From B8-G4 sp033720735 (lineage in GTDB: Bacteria > Bacteroidota > Bacteroidia > Chitinophagales > Saprospiraceae), in contig JAWWBX010000299.1 of the NCBI GenBank assembly GCA_033720735.1, forward strand, positions 1 to 5,494: DNA of 5,494 nucleotides. The letters are read 5' to 3'. Below are positions 3,762 through 5,494 of this stretch, piece by piece. Made by a program: the position numbers and the translations under genes. The notes beneath the pieces were generated by a model. That model ran no database searches. It had not been told where the DNA came from and saw nothing but the letters and a program-made list of their open reading frames with translations. The stretch's first letter is position 1. Every line of letters begins with the position of its first letter.

Positions 3762-5494
3762 ATGACCATGCCCGCCGATTTCGCCGGGGAGATCCGCCAT
3801 CTCATCAAGGGAGAGATTACCACAGATCCACTCCGCATGGGTGTCTACGCCACCGACGCCAGCATCTACCAGATCCAGCCCGTAGCTGTGGTGTATCCGA
3901 AGGATACGGAAGATATCCTGCACGTTGTTTCCGTCGCATCACGGCATCAAATCCCGCTCCTCCCGCGGGGCGGAGCGACCAGCCTGGCGGGGCAAACGGT
4001 CGGCAAGGCCATTGTCCTCGACTTCACGAAATATCTGCACCAGGTGCTGGAGTTCAATCCCGAAGAACACTGGATCAGGGTTCAGCCAGGAATCACCCGC
4101 GACGAGGTCAATGCAATCGTTGCCGGGGCCGGCCTCGAATTTGCCCCTGACCCGGCCACCTCCAGCCGGGCGACCGTCGGCGGGATGATCGCCAACAACT
4201 CTTCCGGGACCAAGAGCATCCTCTACGGAAAGACGATCGACCATGTGCTCGACCTGACCGTGCTGCTGGCTGACGGCACGATCATTGAGTTGGCGGCAAT
4301 GTCCCGGCAGGACCTTGCCACGTCGGATGCGAGGCTGCAGGGGTTACATCAGCTCGTGCAAGACCACCAGGACGAGATTGCAGCACGCTTCCCGAAAACC
4401 ATGCGCCGGGTGAGCGGATATCCTCTTGACGAACTGGTCGCTGACGATCCCTGGCATCCCCATAAATTGTTCATCGGCAGTGAGGGCACTCTGGGCATCA
4501 TCCTGGAAGCCCGCCTCCATCTGGTGCCCTTGCCTAAATGCAAGGGGGTGGCTGTCGTACAGTTTGGCGACCGAATGGATGCGGTACGCGCCGTACAGCC
4601 AATGCTCGAAGCAAGGCCGGCGGCTGTCGAGATCCTGAGTGACACTGTCCTGGAATACAGTCGTAAGAACCTGGAGACCCGTGCGATGTGCGATTTCCTC
4701 AGGGGCAGTCCCGCCGCGATCCAGATCGTGGAGTTTTATGGCGATGAGGCTTCAGAAGTTCGACAGCGCGCAGAGGACATGTTTGTATCACTCAGAAGCG
4801 CCGGACTCGGTGACGCTTTTGACTTTTACCCTGAAGGAGAGACCTATCACAATGTGTGGTCCATTCGCAAGAAGGGATTGGGTCTGCTCCTGGGTGAACC
4901 CAATGACAAGCGCGGCATCGCCTTCATTGAAGACGCCGCCATCCCGGTCGAGGTGCTTCCGGAGTACATTGAGCGGGTCCTCGCGATCTGCAAGAAGCAT
5001 GGAGCAGAAGTCACCTACTATGCGCATGCCAGCGTCGGTGTGATCCATGTGCGCCCGATCCTTGATCTGCGCCAGCAGGGCGATATCGACAGGATGAAAG
5101 CGATTGCCGACGAGGTCTTCGCACTGGTAGTTCACTATGGCGGTGCCTGGAGCGGCGAGCATGGAGACGGGCTGGTGCGGTCCCCATTCCTCCGCCGGTA
5201 TTTTGGCGATACCTTGTACGAGGCGTTCACAACAGTGAAAGAGCTGTTCGACCCCCACCACCTGATGAATCCGGGCAAGATCATCGATGCCCCTCCGATG
5301 GATGCCAATCTGCGTTATGGGTCAGCCTACCGCGATCAGCCACAGCAGACCCTATACCACTACCGCGATCAGAAAAATTTCCATACTGCTGTCCACCAAT
5401 GCACCGGGATCGGTGCCTGCCGCAAGATGACCGGCGGCACGATGTGCCCCAGTTATATGGTGACCCGAGATGAGCTGCACAGCACCCGCGGACG
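3762..5494 (+). CDS. FAD-linked D-2-hydroxyacid dehydrogenase with Fe-S domain, YdiJ-like, 3' truncated by window
   Basis: The frame is open from ATG 3762 to the window end (577 residues seen; relatives run to about 950-1,000). It oxidises a D-2-hydroxyacid (lactate or 2-hydroxyglutarate type) with FAD and passes electrons through iron-sulfur clusters, probably at the inner membrane face. Visible in order: the FAD-binding PP-loop PRGGATSLAGQTVG (68-81), the second FAD segment SSRATVGGMIANNSSGTK (134-151), IGSEGTLGII (238-247), the oxidase C-terminal domain with H422 and H429 (AHASVGVIHVRP) plus E466-H467 (SGEHGDG), and NPGKI (503-507). H422, H429 and E466 match the spacing of the metal-binding His/His/Glu set of D-2-hydroxyglutarate dehydrogenase. 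At the right edge C547, C553 and C562 with CPSYMVTRDELHSTRG begin the first [4Fe-4S] motif; the rest of the Fe-S and cysteine-rich domains lie beyond the window. An ATG two codons later (3768) is an alternative start; neither has a Shine-Dalgarno sequence. Confidence 0.9.
   Translation, partial: MTMPADFAGEIRHLIKGEITTDPLRMGVYATDASIYQIQPVAVVYPKDTEDILHVVSVASRHQIPLLPRGGATSLAGQTVGKAIVLDFTKYLHQVLEFNPEEHWIRVQPGITRDEVNAIVAGAGLEFAPDPATSSRATVGGMIANNSSGTKSILYGKTIDHVLDLTVLLADGTIIELAAMSRQDLATSDARLQGLHQLVQDHQDEIAARFPKTMRRVSGYPLDELVADDPWHPHKLFIGSEGTLGIILEARLHLVPLPKCKGVAVVQFGDRMDAVRAVQPMLEARPAAVEILSDTVLEYSRKNLETRAMCDFLRGSPAAIQIVEFYGDEASEVRQRAEDMFVSLRSAGLGDAFDFYPEGETYHNVWSIRKKGLGLLLGEPNDKRGIAFIEDAAIPVEVLPEYIERVLAICKKHGAEVTYYAHASVGVIHVRPILDLRQQGDIDRMKAIADEVFALVVHYGGAWSGEHGDGLVRSPFLRRYFGDTLYEAFTTVKELFDPHHLMNPGKIIDAPPMDANLRYGSAYRDQPQQTLYHYRDQKNFHTAVHQCTGIGACRKMTGGTMCPSYMVTRDELHSTRG

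Noticed and set aside
4349..5261. Minus- and alternate-plus-frame open frames inside the oxidoreductase
   Set aside because: The plus-strand frame from 3762 carries an unbroken chain of FAD, metal-site and Fe-S motifs. The other frames have only compositional, motif-free sequence.

Overview
The window (5,494 bases, GC around half by eye) comes from a bacterial chromosome, most likely a Gram-negative of the Bacteroidota/FCB type. That placement is tentative. It rests on three observations: a lipoprotein glycosidase whose mature end reads Cys-Glu-Asp-Asp, like a Bacteroidota surface-export signal; mostly absent Shine-Dalgarno sequences; and one promoter candidate of the Bacteroidota form TTTG-N19-TAnnTT. 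There are no rRNA, tRNA or transposase genes and no CRISPR array.

Layout. (1) Positions 1-176 are a short left flank with two small palindromes and a weak terminator candidate. (2) Positions 177-2402 hold two minus-strand genes that probably form one transcript: first an exported, membrane-anchored amidohydrolase-2 family protein (1434-2402), then a lipoprotein glycoside hydrolase of the (beta/alpha)8 clan-A type (177-1379). A promoter candidate and a 9-base direct repeat lie just upstream. (3) Positions 2403-2686 are non-coding and hold three more palindromes. Two of these form an inverted pair resembling a REPIN/BIME. (4) Positions 2687-3600 hold a minus-strand pair of domains of unknown function, DUF3024 (3277-3600) followed by DUF4256 (2687-3235, or 3280 with the longer start). 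(5) Positions 3601-3761 are the divergent intergenic region. (6) Positions 3762-5494 hold the plus-strand first 577 residues of a large FAD-binding plus Fe-S-binding oxidoreductase (D-2-hydroxyacid dehydrogenase, YdiJ-like), cut by the window end inside its first iron-sulfur motif.

The genes look like separate functional blocks: a cell-envelope carbohydrate/small-molecule hydrolase pair, a pair of uncharacterised cytoplasmic proteins, and a respiratory-type flavoprotein. The most unusual signal is non-coding. Five small hairpins, in two clusters flanking the hydrolase pair, all have the loop TGAA (or TTCA on the opposite strand). Two of their stems differ by compensatory base-pair changes, and two of the elements face each other as an inverted pair. 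This resembles a REP family of the kind mobilised by RAYT (IS200/IS605-like Y1) transposases, although no such gene is in view.
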